From Senegalimassilia sp003474385 (GTDB taxonomy: Bacteria > Actinomycetota > Coriobacteriia > Coriobacteriales > Eggerthellaceae), in contig NZ_QUCY01000015.1 of the NCBI RefSeq assembly GCF_003474385.1, positions 1 through 64,000 of the forward strand: 64,000 nucleotides of DNA. Reading direction: 5' to 3'. The translations under genes and the position numbers were made by a program. Shown here in pieces: positions 17,934 to 26,819 of the stretch (position 1 is its first letter; every line of letters begins with the position of its first letter). The notes below the pieces were generated by a model. That model was not told where the DNA came from. It worked only from the letters and a program-made list of their open reading frames with translations, and did not search any database.

Positions 17934-18734
17934 ATGTCAGGGCATTCTAAGTGGGCAACCACGAAACATCGCAAGGCTGCGCAGGACGCTAAGCGCTCCG
18001 CGTTGTTCTCCAAGCTGTCGCGCAACATCACCGTTGCTGCCAAGGAGGGTGGCGACCCGAACCCCGACAACAACGCATCGCTGGCCGCCGCAATCGAGAA
18101 GGCCAAGGGCTACTCTCTGCCCAAGGACAAGATCAAGACCGCCATCGACAAGGCCTTCGGTTCCGGCAAGGACGCCGCGAACTACGAGACCGTCGTGTAC
18201 GAGGGCTACGGCCCCTGCGGCGTGGCCATCCTCTGCGAGGCGCTGACCGACAACCGCAACCGCACCGCTGCCGACGTGCGCGCCGCATTCGCCCATGCGG
18301 GCGGCAACCTGGGCACCTCTGGTTCCGTTTCCTACATGTTCGAGCGCAAGGGCCAGATCATGGTCTCCAAGGAGATCGAGACGGGCGACAAGAAGCACCC
18401 CATGGGCCCCAACGGCGCCGCTGCCGATGAGGAAGAGTTCGAGATGGCCGTCATCGAGGCCGGCGGCGACGACTACGAGGACGCCGACGAGGAGTGGATC
18501 GTCTACACCCAGCCGTCCGACCTTATGGCCGTGAAGAAGGCCTTGGAAGAGCAGGGAGTGCAGGTCAAGGGCGCCGAGATGACCATGGAGGCCACCACGC
18601 CCGCAACCGTCACCGCCAACGACGCTAAGAAGGTTATGCGCCTGGTTGACAAGCTGGAAGAGCTTGAGGACCTGCAGAACGTGTACCACACCATGGACAT
18701 CACCGAGGAAATCGCCGCTGCTCTGGACGAGTAA
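17934..18734 (+). CDS. yebC: YebC/TACO1-family protein
   Basis: Member of the YebC family, described as a DNA-binding regulator in some bacteria and more recently as a translation factor for difficult peptide stretches. The protein is 266 aa; the ATG at 17934 (MSGHSKWATTKHRKA, the invariant family start) has AAGGGAC upstream. Acidic stretches such as ADEEEFEM and EDADEEW are typical. In many genomes yebC precedes ruvCAB, as here, although a terminator and a separate promoter region lie between them in this window. Confidence 0.95.
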   Translation: MSGHSKWATTKHRKAAQDAKRSALFSKLSRNITVAAKEGGDPNPDNNASLAAAIEKAKGYSLPKDKIKTAIDKAFGSGKDAANYETVVYEGYGPCGVAILCEALTDNRNRTAADVRAAFAHAGGNLGTSGSVSYMFERKGQIMVSKEIETGDKKHPMGPNGAAADEEEFEMAVIEAGGDDYEDADEEWIVYTQPSDLMAVKKALEEQGVQVKGAEMTMEATTPATVTANDAKKVMRLVDKLEELEDLQNVYHTMDITEEIAAALDE

Positions 18735-18760
18735 ACGTGTAGGATATCCTTTGCGAACGG

Positions 18761-18788
18761 AAGGCCTCCCGATAGGGAGGCCTTTTTT
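18761..18788 (+). terminator. yebC terminator
   Basis: Perfect 10-bp stem AAGGCCTCCC/GGGAGGCCTT with the loop GATA, followed by a T-run. Confidence 0.9.
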
Positions 18789-18884
18789 CGCGCTGGGCCC
18801 CTGTGTTGGCCGGGCGGTTTTGGAAAGAAGCAACCATGGGAAAATCGTTGATGGAGTACGAACATCCGTGTGGTAGTATATCCA

Positions 18885-18898
18885 CGAACAAATGTTTG
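18885..18898 (+). promoter_or_regulatory. Candidate LexA (SOS) box upstream of ruvCAB
   Basis: CGAAC-AAAT-GTTTG differs by one base from the CGAAC-N4-GTTCG box known in actinobacteria and Bacillus. It lies 19 bp before the ruvC start. A second, weaker match (CGAAC-ATCC-GTGTG) lies at 18859-18872. DNA-damage control of ruvCAB is established in related phyla; here it rests on the motif alone. Confidence 0.6.
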
Positions 18899-18916
18899 AA
18901 CGGATAAGGCAGGCGG

Positions 18917-19525
18917 ATGACGGAACCTCGAACGATCTTGGGGATAGACCCAGGCTTGGCGAACACGGGATGGGGCGTGGTGCGGCAGTATGGCCCGCGT
19001 ATGGAATGCGTGGCGTACGGGTGCGTATCCACGCCTGCAGGCGTTGAGCTGTCGCAGCGTTTGGCGAAGATCCACGAGCAGATTTCGGCGGTGATTAGCC
19101 AGTTCGAACCTGTGTGCCTGGGAATCGAGACCGTGTGGTTCGGTCAGAATATCACGGCCGCCTTCGCCACGGGGCAGGCGCGAGGCGCTGCTTTGGTGGC
19201 ATGCGCCCAGCATGGGCTTTCGGTCGGCGAATTCACGCCGCGGCAGATCAAGATGGCCGTGGTGGGCACCGGCTCGGCCGATAAGGCGCAGGTGCAATAT
19301 ATGGTGAAGAAGCTGCTGAATCTGCAGGTGGAACCGAAGCCGGACCATGCTTCGGACGCGCTTGCGGCTGCAATCTGCTATACCACTCACGAAGGGTACG
19401 GGGGAGTCGGCGGCGCCAGCGCGTTGGCGAAGCTTGAGTCGCGTGGCCGCGTGATGGCGGGCGCGGGAACAGGCGGCGCCTCCGGCGCGGCGACGCGCAA
19501 GATCTTGGAGGAGGGTGCGCGATGA
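18917..19525 (+). CDS. ruvC: Holliday junction resolvase RuvC
   Basis: Endonuclease that cuts Holliday junctions moved by RuvAB. In 202 aa it has ILGIDPGLANTGWGV with the first catalytic Asp (residue 11), the second acidic motif GIETVWFG, PRQIK, and the C-terminal pair DHASDALAAAI (about residue 142). The last 40 aa are Gly/Ala-rich and not conserved. The ribosome site is weak. The stop overlaps the ruvA start by 4 bp (ATGA), so ruvC and ruvA are translationally coupled. Confidence 0.95.
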   Translation: MTEPRTILGIDPGLANTGWGVVRQYGPRMECVAYGCVSTPAGVELSQRLAKIHEQISAVISQFEPVCLGIETVWFGQNITAAFATGQARGAALVACAQHGLSVGEFTPRQIKMAVVGTGSADKAQVQYMVKKLLNLQVEPKPDHASDALAAAICYTTHEGYGGVGGASALAKLESRGRVMAGAGTGGASGAATRKILEEGAR

Positions 19526-20124
19526 TCGCGTTTCTGAAGGGTGCGCTGGCGGGCAAGACCGCCGCATGCGCGTATATCGACGTGCAGGGCGTCGGCTATG
19601 CCGTTGGCATGTCGCAAGGTGCGCTTTCGAAACTGCCGGCAGTGGGCGAACCTGTTCAGGTGCACACGTATCTGCAGGTGTCCGATAACGGCATAGCATT
19701 GTACGGCTTTTTAACGCTTGAGGAGAAAGCGCTTTTCGAGCGTCTGATCGGAGTCAGCGGCGTGGGACCGAAGGTTGCGCTGGCGGCGCTTTCCTCGTTC
19801 ACGCCCGAAGCTTTGGTGGCGGCAGTGCAGGCGCAGGACGTGGCTGCGGTGCAGAAGATACCGGGAGTGGGTAAGAAGACGGCGTCGCGCATCATCTTGG
19901 AGCTGAAAGGCTCGTTCGATCAGGGGCTGGCAAGCTTGTTCGATGTCTCGGGCGCGCCCTCTTCGGCGGTTGTAGCTGCGGCCGAACGGCTTAAGGGCGC
20001 TCGTGAGGCGTTGCTGGCGTTGGGCTTCGCGTCTGCAGAGGCAGAAGTTGCGTTAAAGGGCGCTCCCGAAGACGCGGATGAAAACGCGTTGATAAAATAC
20101 GCCTTGAAACGTTTAGGTAAATAA
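19522..20124 (+). CDS. ruvA: Holliday junction branch migration protein RuvA
   Basis: Tetrameric junction-binding subunit that positions the RuvB motors. In 200 aa it has an N-terminal OB domain, paired helix-hairpin-helix motifs (LIGVSGVGPKVALAALSS and KIPGVGKKTASRIIL, about residues 75-130), and the C-terminal domain that contacts RuvB (EALLALGFASAEAEVAL). The start overlaps ruvC by 4 bp. ruvB follows after 135 bp. Confidence 0.95.
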   Translation: MIAFLKGALAGKTAACAYIDVQGVGYAVGMSQGALSKLPAVGEPVQVHTYLQVSDNGIALYGFLTLEEKALFERLIGVSGVGPKVALAALSSFTPEALVAAVQAQDVAAVQKIPGVGKKTASRIILELKGSFDQGLASLFDVSGAPSSAVVAAAERLKGAREALLALGFASAEAEVALKGAPEDADENALIKYALKRLGK

Positions 20125-20259
20125 CGGGTTGCATCGTTGCCTTTGCTGGGGTTTGGCTCGTACGAGCGAAGCGATATTTTGCTGGAAGGACGCAAGGCAC
20201 TGCTTTGCGTTCGGCGAAGGTAAGGCGACTCGAATAATATGGATGACGGAGCTTGAGCT

Positions 20260-21363
20260 TTGGCTGATGGAGTGAAAATAGAGGGAATGGTGTTCGAAGC
20301 GGGTTCCAGCTTCGATGGCAGGTCTGCGTCGGCGGCTCCTGTCGGTGCGACCGACCCCTCGCAGCGTGCGGTCACGCCGGACTTGACCGAAGACGACCTT
20401 GCGCTCGATCGCAGCTTGCGGCCGAAGCGTCTGGGCGACTATCTCGGCCAAACGAAGATTAAGGAGTCGCTTGCCATCTTGATTCAAGCTGCGCAGGAGC
20501 GCGGTGATGTTGCGGACCATATCCTATTCTCGGGACCTCCGGGCCTGGGCAAGACCACTCTTGCCACCGTGGTGGCCAATGAGCTGGGTGCGAACATCAA
20601 AACTACCAGCGGTCCAGCCATCGAGCGTACGGGAGACCTTGCTGCGATCCTTACGAACCTCGAAGAGGGCGATGTGCTGTTCATCGATGAAATCCATCGT
20701 CTGAACCGCATGGTGGAAGAGGTTTTGTATCCCGCGCTTGAGGATTTCGCCCTGGATATCGTTGTGGGCAAGGGGCCGGCGGCTCGTTCCATACGCTTGG
20801 ACCTGCCGCGGTTCACACTCATCGGTGCCACCACCCGCACGGGTTTGCTTACCGGGCCTTTGCGCGATCGTTTCGGCATCGCGTTTCGCCTGCAGTATTA
20901 CACGTCTGAGGAACTGGCCTCCATCGTGCAACGCTCCGCCTCCATTTTGGATGTGCCTATCTCGTATGACGGTGCGCTGGAAATCGCGCGTCGCAGCCGC
21001 GGCACGCCTCGTTTGGCTAATCGCATGCTCAAACGCGTGCGCGATTGGGCGCAGGTGCGGGGCAACGGCGTCATCGATGAAGATGTGTCCGCGCAAGCAT
21101 TGAGCTTTTTCGAGGTGGACCCGCTGGGGTTGGATGCGGTGGATAATCGTATTCTGGAGCTGTTGTGCGTGCAGTTCGGTGGACGTCCGGTGGGATTGAC
21201 CACCTTGGCATCGGCATTGGCCGAGGACCCGGATACGCTTGAGGACGTGTATGAGCCGTATCTAATGCAGCAGGGTCTGCTCATCCGTACGCCGAAGGGC
21301 CGTCAGGCAACCGAGAGGGCATACGAACACCTGGGCATTTTCCACGAACCCACGAATAGCTAG
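20260..21363 (+). CDS. ruvB: Holliday junction branch migration helicase RuvB
   Basis: AAA+ hexameric motor of branch migration. In 367 aa it has Walker A GPPGLGKTTLA (about residue 89), Walker B LFIDEIHR, sensor region GATTRTGLLTGPLRDRFG and a C-terminal winged helix. The TTG at 20260 is chosen because GGAG lies 8-10 nt upstream and the later ATG at 20287 has its purine-rich stretch too close. It is about 30 aa longer at the N-terminus than the Escherichia coli protein, before the conserved RPKRLGDYLGQ. Confidence 0.95.
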   Translation: MADGVKIEGMVFEAGSSFDGRSASAAPVGATDPSQRAVTPDLTEDDLALDRSLRPKRLGDYLGQTKIKESLAILIQAAQERGDVADHILFSGPPGLGKTTLATVVANELGANIKTTSGPAIERTGDLAAILTNLEEGDVLFIDEIHRLNRMVEEVLYPALEDFALDIVVGKGPAARSIRLDLPRFTLIGATTRTGLLTGPLRDRFGIAFRLQYYTSEELASIVQRSASILDVPISYDGALEIARRSRGTPRLANRMLKRVRDWAQVRGNGVIDEDVSAQALSFFEVDPLGLDAVDNRILELLCVQFGGRPVGLTTLASALAEDPDTLEDVYEPYLMQQGLLIRTPKGRQATERAYEHLGIFHEPTNS

Positions 21364-21372
21364 GAGCGGCCG

Positions 21373-21783
21373 ATGTTCGAGCAAGACTATCTGATGAAGT
21401 TGCTGCTGGCGTTTTACCAGGCGATGTTCAAAAGCCTGCGACGCGTTACCGACGAGGACGAAGACCCCAAAGAGGCGGCCGATACGCTGGATGAGGTTGT
21501 CGGGAATGCCGTCGGGATGGACGGCGCCAGCTTGCTGTCGCTGACCCCGGAATCCGTCGTCGGCGTGCTGCAGGTGTCCGGTACCGATTCGCGTGTAACG
21601 GAATTCATCGCGCGAAGCCTGCTGCTGTCGTCCGAGTATCTGACGCAGGCGAAGCAAGGTGCGTTGGCGTCGTTGCGCGTGGAACAGGCGCGGGCGATTG
21701 CGGATGCATACGGAATCGATTTGCCTGACGACCCCACTGACTTGTCCGATTTGAAGGAAATGGCCGAGCAAGCTAACGCCTGA
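21373..21783 (+). CDS. Conserved hypothetical protein (DUF6483-like)
   Basis: A 136-aa soluble, acidic, mostly helical protein without signal peptide or recognisable catalytic motif. The opening MFEQDYLMKLLLAFYQAMF resembles small proteins of the DUF6483 type found beside ruvB-like or regulatory genes in Firmicutes and Coriobacteria; this assignment is from memory and tentative. It starts 9 bp after ruvB, with GGAG before its ATG, and is followed closely by a dehydrogenase gene, so it is part of the same transcription unit. No function is known. Confidence 0.6.
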   Translation: MFEQDYLMKLLLAFYQAMFKSLRRVTDEDEDPKEAADTLDEVVGNAVGMDGASLLSLTPESVVGVLQVSGTDSRVTEFIARSLLLSSEYLTQAKQGALASLRVEQARAIADAYGIDLPDDPTDLSDLKEMAEQANA

Positions 21784-21806
21784 TAAGGGCGATGACGGGA
21801 GTGGAT

Positions 21807-22793
21807 ATGCCGAAGATCGTAGCGGTCGATACCGATTTCGAGGATAACAATCTGGAAGAGGTCATGGCCAGGGATGCGGGCATCGAGTTCGAGGTCACGC
21901 ATGGCCGCACCGCCCAGGCGGTTATCGACGGATTGCTGGAAACCGGCGCCGATGCAGCGGTGACGTCGTATGCGATGTTCCCGCGCGAGGTGTTCGAGGC
22001 GTGCCCGAACCTGAAGGCGGTCAGTCGTACGGGCGTCGGGTACGACGAGATCGATGTGGGGGCCGCAACCGAGCATGGCGTTGCCGTGTGCAACGTGCCC
22101 GGTTACGGTACGGAAGTGGTGTCCGATCACGCCACCACGCTGGCGCTTTCGGTTTTGCGCCGAATCAACGAGCTTGATGCCGATATGCGCCGCGGCGTGT
22201 GGGATTATGCGCGTACGCGTCCGCTCGGGCAGTGCCGTGGTCGCGTGTTCGGCGTCGTCGGCATGGGGGAAATCGGCAGAGCGGTGGCCAAGAAAGCTGC
22301 TGGTCTGGGCTTTGAGGTGGTGTGCTGGTCGCGTAGCTTGAAACCCGGGCGGCGTACTCCCGAAGGTTACCCCGTGCTGCGCCTGGAAGAGCTGTTGCAG
22401 ACGGCGGACGTGGTGAGCTTGCATACGGCGCTTACTCCCGAGACGCATCATCTGATCAACGCCGAACGTCTGGCCCTCATGAAGCCGGATGCCGTGCTGG
22501 TGAATACCGCTCGCGGCGCTGTGGTGGATACCGTGGCATTGGCCCAGGCGCTTTGCGAGGATAAGTTGTGGGGCGCGGGCTTGGACGTGTTCGAGCAGGA
22601 GCAGCCCTTCGACTTCGACCATCCCATCATGAAGGCGCCGCACACCGTGCTTTCGGCGCACGCGGCGTATTGGTCGGAGGAATCCGGCCGCGAACTGCGC
22701 GAACGCGCGATGCAAGCGGCTATCGACGCTGTGCAGGGCCGGGTTCCGGTTGATTGCTTGAATCCTTGCGTGTTCGATTTATTTGCGAGGTAG
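21807..22793 (+). CDS. D-isomer-specific 2-hydroxyacid dehydrogenase, NAD-binding
   Basis: Cytoplasmic NAD(P)-dependent dehydrogenase of the phosphoglycerate dehydrogenase/glyoxylate reductase/CtBP family; the substrate is not predictable. In 328 aa it has Rossmann motif VVGMGEIGRAVAKKAAG (about residue 150), the catalytic Arg in NTARGAVVDT (about 232) and the His in LSAHAAYWSEES (about 283). The ATG at 21807 is preferred to one at 21792 because GGGAG sits 5 nt before it. Unlike SerA at 10084 it has no ACT domain. It ends just before the MerR promoter. Confidence 0.85.
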   Translation: MPKIVAVDTDFEDNNLEEVMARDAGIEFEVTHGRTAQAVIDGLLETGADAAVTSYAMFPREVFEACPNLKAVSRTGVGYDEIDVGAATEHGVAVCNVPGYGTEVVSDHATTLALSVLRRINELDADMRRGVWDYARTRPLGQCRGRVFGVVGMGEIGRAVAKKAAGLGFEVVCWSRSLKPGRRTPEGYPVLRLEELLQTADVVSLHTALTPETHHLINAERLALMKPDAVLVNTARGAVVDTVALAQALCEDKLWGAGLDVFEQEQPFDFDHPIMKAPHTVLSAHAAYWSEESGRELRERAMQAAIDAVQGRVPVDCLNPCVFDLFAR

Positions 22794-22796
22794 TGC

Positions 22797-22827
22797 TTGA
22801 CGATGACGTAGCGTCATCCGCTATAGT
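22797..22827 (+). promoter_or_regulatory. MerR-type promoter of the regulator gene
   Basis: -35 TTGACG (22797-22802), a spacer of 19 bp and -10 TATAGT (22822-22827). The spacer contains the dyad ATGACGT-A-GCGTCAT (22803-22817). An over-long 19-bp spacer with the operator inside is the hallmark of MerR-activated promoters. It is nearly the same as the promoter at 23657-23687. Confidence 0.75.
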
Positions 22828-22848
22828 GGTTATTTTTCGGCAGAGTAG

Positions 22849-23631
22849 ATGTCGGTTCGTGGGGTGAAGCAGGACATGGGAGAACAAAGCAGCCAAGACT
22901 TGATGACGGTTGGGGAATTGGCTTCGCGCGTCGGCGTGACGGTTCGAACCATCCAGTACTACGACCAACGTGGGCTGCTGCATCCTACATGCAAAGGGGA
23001 GCAAAATCTTCGCCTGTATTCCTCGTCTGACGTCGACCGTCTCAATCGCATAATCACGCTGAAATACCTAGGGCTTTCGCTTTCCCAGATTCAGGAGAGC
23101 GAAGGGAGCGACCCCGACGGTGAGCTGACTAGCGCTTTGGCGGAACGCGGAGCGGAGCTCGAGCGTGAAAGCGCGAGGATTCTTCGGGATATGAATGCGC
23201 TGCAGAGTTTGCGTGCGCATCTTGCTATGGCCGATCATGTGGATTGGAGCGAATCGGCATCCGCCGTTGGTAGCGTGCGGGATCGTGAGGACATGCTGTG
23301 GTCTGCCATCACCGGCGAATCGCTTGAGGGTTGCCCGATTCCCGAGTTATCTCGTGAAGAGGTTATCTGCTGGCATCAGCTGATGGGTGATACGATCGAG
23401 GCAATGCATGACGGCGTATTGGCAACCGATGAGCGCGCGCGAGCGCTTGCAATTCGTTTTTCCAGCTTAGGGGGCATGCCCCATGCCCTTGCTGGTTTGA
23501 AGCGTTTGGCAAACCAACGCAGCTCGGGGCCAAAACAATACGGTCGTGACTTTTATGCCGGCATTCAACGGCGTACACTGAGTTTTTTGCAAGACGCGCT
23601 CGATTGTTCTCGCTCTGATACGCGGGAATAG
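22849..23631 (+). CDS. MerR-family transcriptional regulator
   Basis: A 260-aa regulator with an N-terminal MerR winged helix (LMTVGELASRVGVTVRTIQYYDQRGLL split over residues 17-43) and the second wing LRLYSSSDVDRL. A long coiled-coil helix (GELTSALAERGAELERESAR) is followed by a C-terminal sensor of about 140 aa that I cannot assign; it is not the short Cys-rich loop of metal sensors. The ATG at 22876 is an alternative start. Promoter dyads in front of this gene and in front of the radical SAM gene downstream match each other, so it most likely controls itself and the 23726-27579 uptake operon. Confidence 0.88.
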   Translation: MSVRGVKQDMGEQSSQDLMTVGELASRVGVTVRTIQYYDQRGLLHPTCKGEQNLRLYSSSDVDRLNRIITLKYLGLSLSQIQESEGSDPDGELTSALAERGAELERESARILRDMNALQSLRAHLAMADHVDWSESASAVGSVRDREDMLWSAITGESLEGCPIPELSREEVICWHQLMGDTIEAMHDGVLATDERARALAIRFSSLGGMPHALAGLKRLANQRSSGPKQYGRDFYAGIQRRTLSFLQDALDCSRSDTRE

Positions 23632-23656
23632 CTGCACAGGTACGCTTATCGTTGTA

Positions 23657-23687
23657 TTGACGGCGACGTAACGTCGCTCGGTACCGT
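23657..23687 (+). promoter_or_regulatory. MerR-type promoter of the radical SAM/ABC transporter operon
   Basis: -35 TTGACG (23657-23662), a 19-bp spacer and -10 TACCGT (23682-23687). The spacer holds the perfect dyad GCGACGT-A-ACGTCGC (23663-23677), the same core as at 22803-22817. Confidence 0.75.
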
Positions 23688-23725
23688 TTTCTCCTGCAGT
23701 GATAACTCAATCAGAGGGGGAGACG

Positions 23726-24748
23726 ATGATCGTATCGTGGATGACCACGAATCGATGCAACTTGAAGTGCGTTCATTGTTATCAAGACGCAGACGAGTGC
23801 GATAACCGAGAGCTGTCGACCGAAGAAGCGCGCGCGATGATTTCCGACATTGCGCGCGCAGGTTTCAAGATCATGATTTTCAGTGGCGGTGAGCCGCTTA
23901 TGCGTGATGACATTTTCGACTTAGTGGCTCATGCGGCATCATGCGGACTCCGCCCGGTATTCGGCAGCAACGGAACCTTGATCACGCAAGACGTTGCGCG
24001 AAAGCTGAAAGCGGCGGGTGCGTGCGCTATGGGCATCAGCATTGACAGCCTTGACGCGGAAAAGCATGACAAGTTTCGCGGGATCAACGGCGCGCATGCG
24101 GCAACGCTGGCAGGAATCGAAGCCTGCAAAAGCGTCGGCCTGCCATTCCAGGTTCACACCACTGTGGTTGATTGGAACCGTGACGAGGTGTGCGACATCA
24201 CTCGGTTTGCCAAAGAATTGGGCGCGATGAACCATTCGGTGTTCTTTTTGGTGCCGGTCGGGCGTGGTAAGGACATTTCAGACGAAAGCATCGATGTTGA
24301 GCAGAATGAGCAGCTGCTTGCTGACATTTTGCGTGCCGGTTGTGATGCCGGCATCGAGGTTAAGCCTACGTGTGCGCCGCAGTTTATGCGTATTGCCGAG
24401 CAGATCGGTGTTCAAACGCGCTATACGCGAGGTTGCCTGGCGGGGCTGACGTACTGCGTAGTCGGGAGCGAAGGCATTGTGCGCGCGTGCGCATACATGA
24501 CCGAAGATGCCGGCGACGTGCGCAAACAGCCGTTTGATGAGATTTGGCGTACCAGCCCGGTGTTTCAAGAGCTGCGCACGCAGGCGTATAAGGGCGCGTG
24601 TGGGGCGTGCGATTACAAGGGCGTTTGCGGCGGATGTCGCGCTCGCGCTGCGTATTACCATGATGGGGACATTTTGGGGCAGGACGATTATTGCGCATGG
24701 GGCATGAAGAGCGCAGCGCGGGATGCGTCCGGCGTGTCGGTTGCTTAG
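23726..24748 (+). CDS. Radical SAM enzyme resembling the AhbC/AhbD/NirJ tetrapyrrole family
   Basis: A 340-aa radical SAM protein. The SAM cluster motif is CNLKCVHC (C-x3-C-x2-C) near residue 12, followed by FSGGEPLMR. A C-terminal SPASM-like region has TRGCLAGLTYC, GIVRACAYM and CGACDYKGVCGGCRARA for extra Fe-S clusters. The pattern, including FFLVPVGRGK, resembles enzymes that act on haem or haem d1 precursors (AhbC, AhbD, NirJ). A peptide-modifying role cannot be excluded. The ATG at 23726 has AGAGGGGGAG. It is the first gene of an operon with a siderophore/haem/cobalamin-type ABC transporter, which suggests processing of an imported tetrapyrrole or metal chelate (inference). Confidence 0.75.
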   Translation: MIVSWMTTNRCNLKCVHCYQDADECDNRELSTEEARAMISDIARAGFKIMIFSGGEPLMRDDIFDLVAHAASCGLRPVFGSNGTLITQDVARKLKAAGACAMGISIDSLDAEKHDKFRGINGAHAATLAGIEACKSVGLPFQVHTTVVDWNRDEVCDITRFAKELGAMNHSVFFLVPVGRGKDISDESIDVEQNEQLLADILRAGCDAGIEVKPTCAPQFMRIAEQIGVQTRYTRGCLAGLTYCVVGSEGIVRACAYMTEDAGDVRKQPFDEIWRTSPVFQELRTQAYKGACGACDYKGVCGGCRARAAYYHDGDILGQDDYCAWGMKSAARDASGVSVA

Positions 24749-24777
24749 CGGGCAAAGCTGATCAAAAGGAGCAAGCA

Positions 24778-25770
24778 ATGATCAAGGTTGCAAAAGGGGC
24801 CGTCACGCTTTCGTGTGTGTTGGCTGTGGGCGTAGGGTCGTTCTCTCTGACGGGGTGTGCGTCGCAAGGAACTCCCGTTGCTTTTGATGCGGGCGAAACG
24901 GAGACGTCGGCCATGCAAGGCGCACATACCTTTACCGATGATTTGGGCCGCGAAGTGACGGTTGCGTCGCATAATCGCGTGGTTGCCGGCATGGGCAGCT
25001 TCGCAAACGTGTGGGAGCTGGCGGGTGGTACGCTGGTTGGCGCGTCCGACGACGCTTTCTCCGATTACCACATTGCGTCGGATGCGCAGAAGATCGGCGA
25101 TTTTTCTTCGCTTGATGCCGAATCGATCATCGCGCTCAACCCCGATTTCGTGATTTTGACAGGATCGAGCAGCGGCCGCGGCGGTGGTGTCGCGCAAACC
25201 GAGTTGGCCGATACGCTTACAGCGGCGAACATCCCCGTGGCGTATTTCAAGGTAACCACGTTCGATGACTATCTGCGCATGCTGCGTACATGCTGCGATA
25301 TAACAGGTGACGAGCAGGCGTATGCGGAAAATGGTCAGGGCCCGGCAGATAGGATCGCCGAGATTTGCGCGAAGGCGGAAGGAAAACAAGCTGGCAGCGC
25401 CGTGGTGCTGACCACGTATTCGGGCGGTACGCGCGCGCAGTCTTCCTCGACGCAGACGGGAACCATGCTTGCCGATCTGGGTGCGCAGAACATCGCCGAT
25501 TCCGATAAGGGCTTGTTGTCCGATTACAGCTTGGAGGCCCTGATTCAGGACAACCCGCAAACCATCTTCCTTCTGCCTATGGGTAATTCAGACGAGGCGG
25601 CGCAGCAGGCGCTTGCCGAGCAGACGACGCAGAACCCGGCATGGGCGCAGCTTGATGCGGTGAAGAACAATCATGTAGTGACGCTGGACCCGAAGTTGTT
25701 CCAGTACAAGCCGAATGCTCAATGGGATCAGGCGTATCAAGTCCTGTTCGACGCGCTGTACGGCGAATAG
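24778..25770 (+). CDS. Lipoprotein substrate-binding protein of iron/haem/cobalamin-type ABC transporter
   Basis: A 330-aa extracellular binding protein of the FecB/BtuF (TroA-like) fold. It has a lipoprotein signal peptide with lipobox LTGC (Cys at residue 27), then the family opening FTDDLGREVTVASHNRVVAG. Two lobes are linked by a long helix. The ATG at 24778 has AAGGAG 6 nt upstream. It belongs with the permease at 25779 and the ATPase at 26806. Ligands of this family are iron-siderophores, haem or cobalamin; the neighbouring radical SAM enzyme makes a tetrapyrrole attractive, but the sequence does not prove it. Confidence 0.87.
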   Translation: MIKVAKGAVTLSCVLAVGVGSFSLTGCASQGTPVAFDAGETETSAMQGAHTFTDDLGREVTVASHNRVVAGMGSFANVWELAGGTLVGASDDAFSDYHIASDAQKIGDFSSLDAESIIALNPDFVILTGSSSGRGGGVAQTELADTLTAANIPVAYFKVTTFDDYLRMLRTCCDITGDEQAYAENGQGPADRIAEICAKAEGKQAGSAVVLTTYSGGTRAQSSSTQTGTMLADLGAQNIADSDKGLLSDYSLEALIQDNPQTIFLLPMGNSDEAAQQALAEQTTQNPAWAQLDAVKNNHVVTLDPKLFQYKPNAQWDQAYQVLFDALYGE

Positions 25771-25778
25771 GTTGATTC

Positions 25779-26819
25779 GTGCGTAGGAATCGACTCAAAA
25801 CGGTTGCGATGACGGATTGCGCGCGACGCCGCTTCCACATTATGTTGCTTGTCTTGCTGTTGGCGCTTGCCGGCGTGGTGTTCGCCGGTCTGGCGCTAGG
25901 GTCGTCGTCTGTTGGTGCGAACGACGTGGTTGCGTACGCTATGGGCAACGCGTCAGACATGGCTGTGAACGTGTTGGCGAACGTGCGCGTGCCGCGTGTC
26001 CTTGGGGGCGTGCTTGCCGGTGCGGCGCTTGCCGAGGCGGGCGCGCTTATCCAAGCAACGCTGAATAATCCGCTGGCCAGCCCAAACATCATCGGCGTCA
26101 ACGCTGGATCCGGCCTGTTCGTTTTGCTGTTCGCATGCGTAGCTCCGCATGCACTGGGCGTGTCGGCAGCTGGTGCGTTTTTGGGCGCGCTTGCTTCGGC
26201 GTTGCTGGTGTTCTTCGTGTCGTTGTACGCGGGGGCCTCGCGCCTGACCATCGTGCTTGCCGGCATGGCGCTCACGTCCATATTCACGGCGGGAATGAAC
26301 GCGATTCTCATTTTCAATCCGGATGCCTACGTGAACTCATCCGGGTTTTTGGTCGGAAGCCTTTCGGGCGTGATGGCGTCTGAGCTGGTGATTCCCGGGT
26401 GCGCGATCTGTGTCGGGCTGCTTGTGGCCGCAGGCCAGGGAACGCGTCTTAACGTCTTGTCGTTGGGGGATGAAGGTGCGCATGCGCTGGGGCTGAACGT
26501 GCAGCGAACTCGGCTGACATTGCTTTCACTTGCAGCGCTACTGGCGGGTGCCGCGGTTTGCTTTGCCGGGCTTATCGGATTCGTCGGGCTGGTTGTCCCC
26601 CATATCGTCCGCTTCTTCGCCGGCCATGATAATCGTCGCGTATTGCTGCTTTCACCTGTTGTCGGGGCCATCGTGGTGTGCGCGTGCGACACCGTTGCGC
26701 GCACGCTGTTCGCGCCGTTTGAGATCCCTGTGGGAATTTGCATGGCGCTGATAGGCGGCCCGTTCTTCATTTATCTGATTCTTCGTTCGCGGAAAGGAGA
26801 GGTCGATGGGCGATCTTGA
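25779..26819 (+). CDS. FecCD-type ABC transporter permease
   Basis: Integral membrane permease of 346 aa with about ten hydrophobic segments. Signature stretches of the FecCD/BtuC family are RVPRVLGGVLAGAALAEAG, NPLASPNIIGVNAGSG and, near the end, GLVVPHIVRFFAGHD, the coupling region facing the ATPase. The GTG at 25779 is 8 bp after the binding-protein gene; an ATG at 25809 is an alternative start and no strong ribosome site decides. The 3' end overlaps the ATPase gene by 14 bp. Confidence 0.9.
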   Translation: MRRNRLKTVAMTDCARRRFHIMLLVLLLALAGVVFAGLALGSSSVGANDVVAYAMGNASDMAVNVLANVRVPRVLGGVLAGAALAEAGALIQATLNNPLASPNIIGVNAGSGLFVLLFACVAPHALGVSAAGAFLGALASALLVFFVSLYAGASRLTIVLAGMALTSIFTAGMNAILIFNPDAYVNSSGFLVGSLSGVMASELVIPGCAICVGLLVAAGQGTRLNVLSLGDEGAHALGLNVQRTRLTLLSLAALLAGAAVCFAGLIGFVGLVVPHIVRFFAGHDNRRVLLLSPVVGAIVVCACDTVARTLFAPFEIPVGICMALIGGPFFIYLILRSRKGEVDGRS

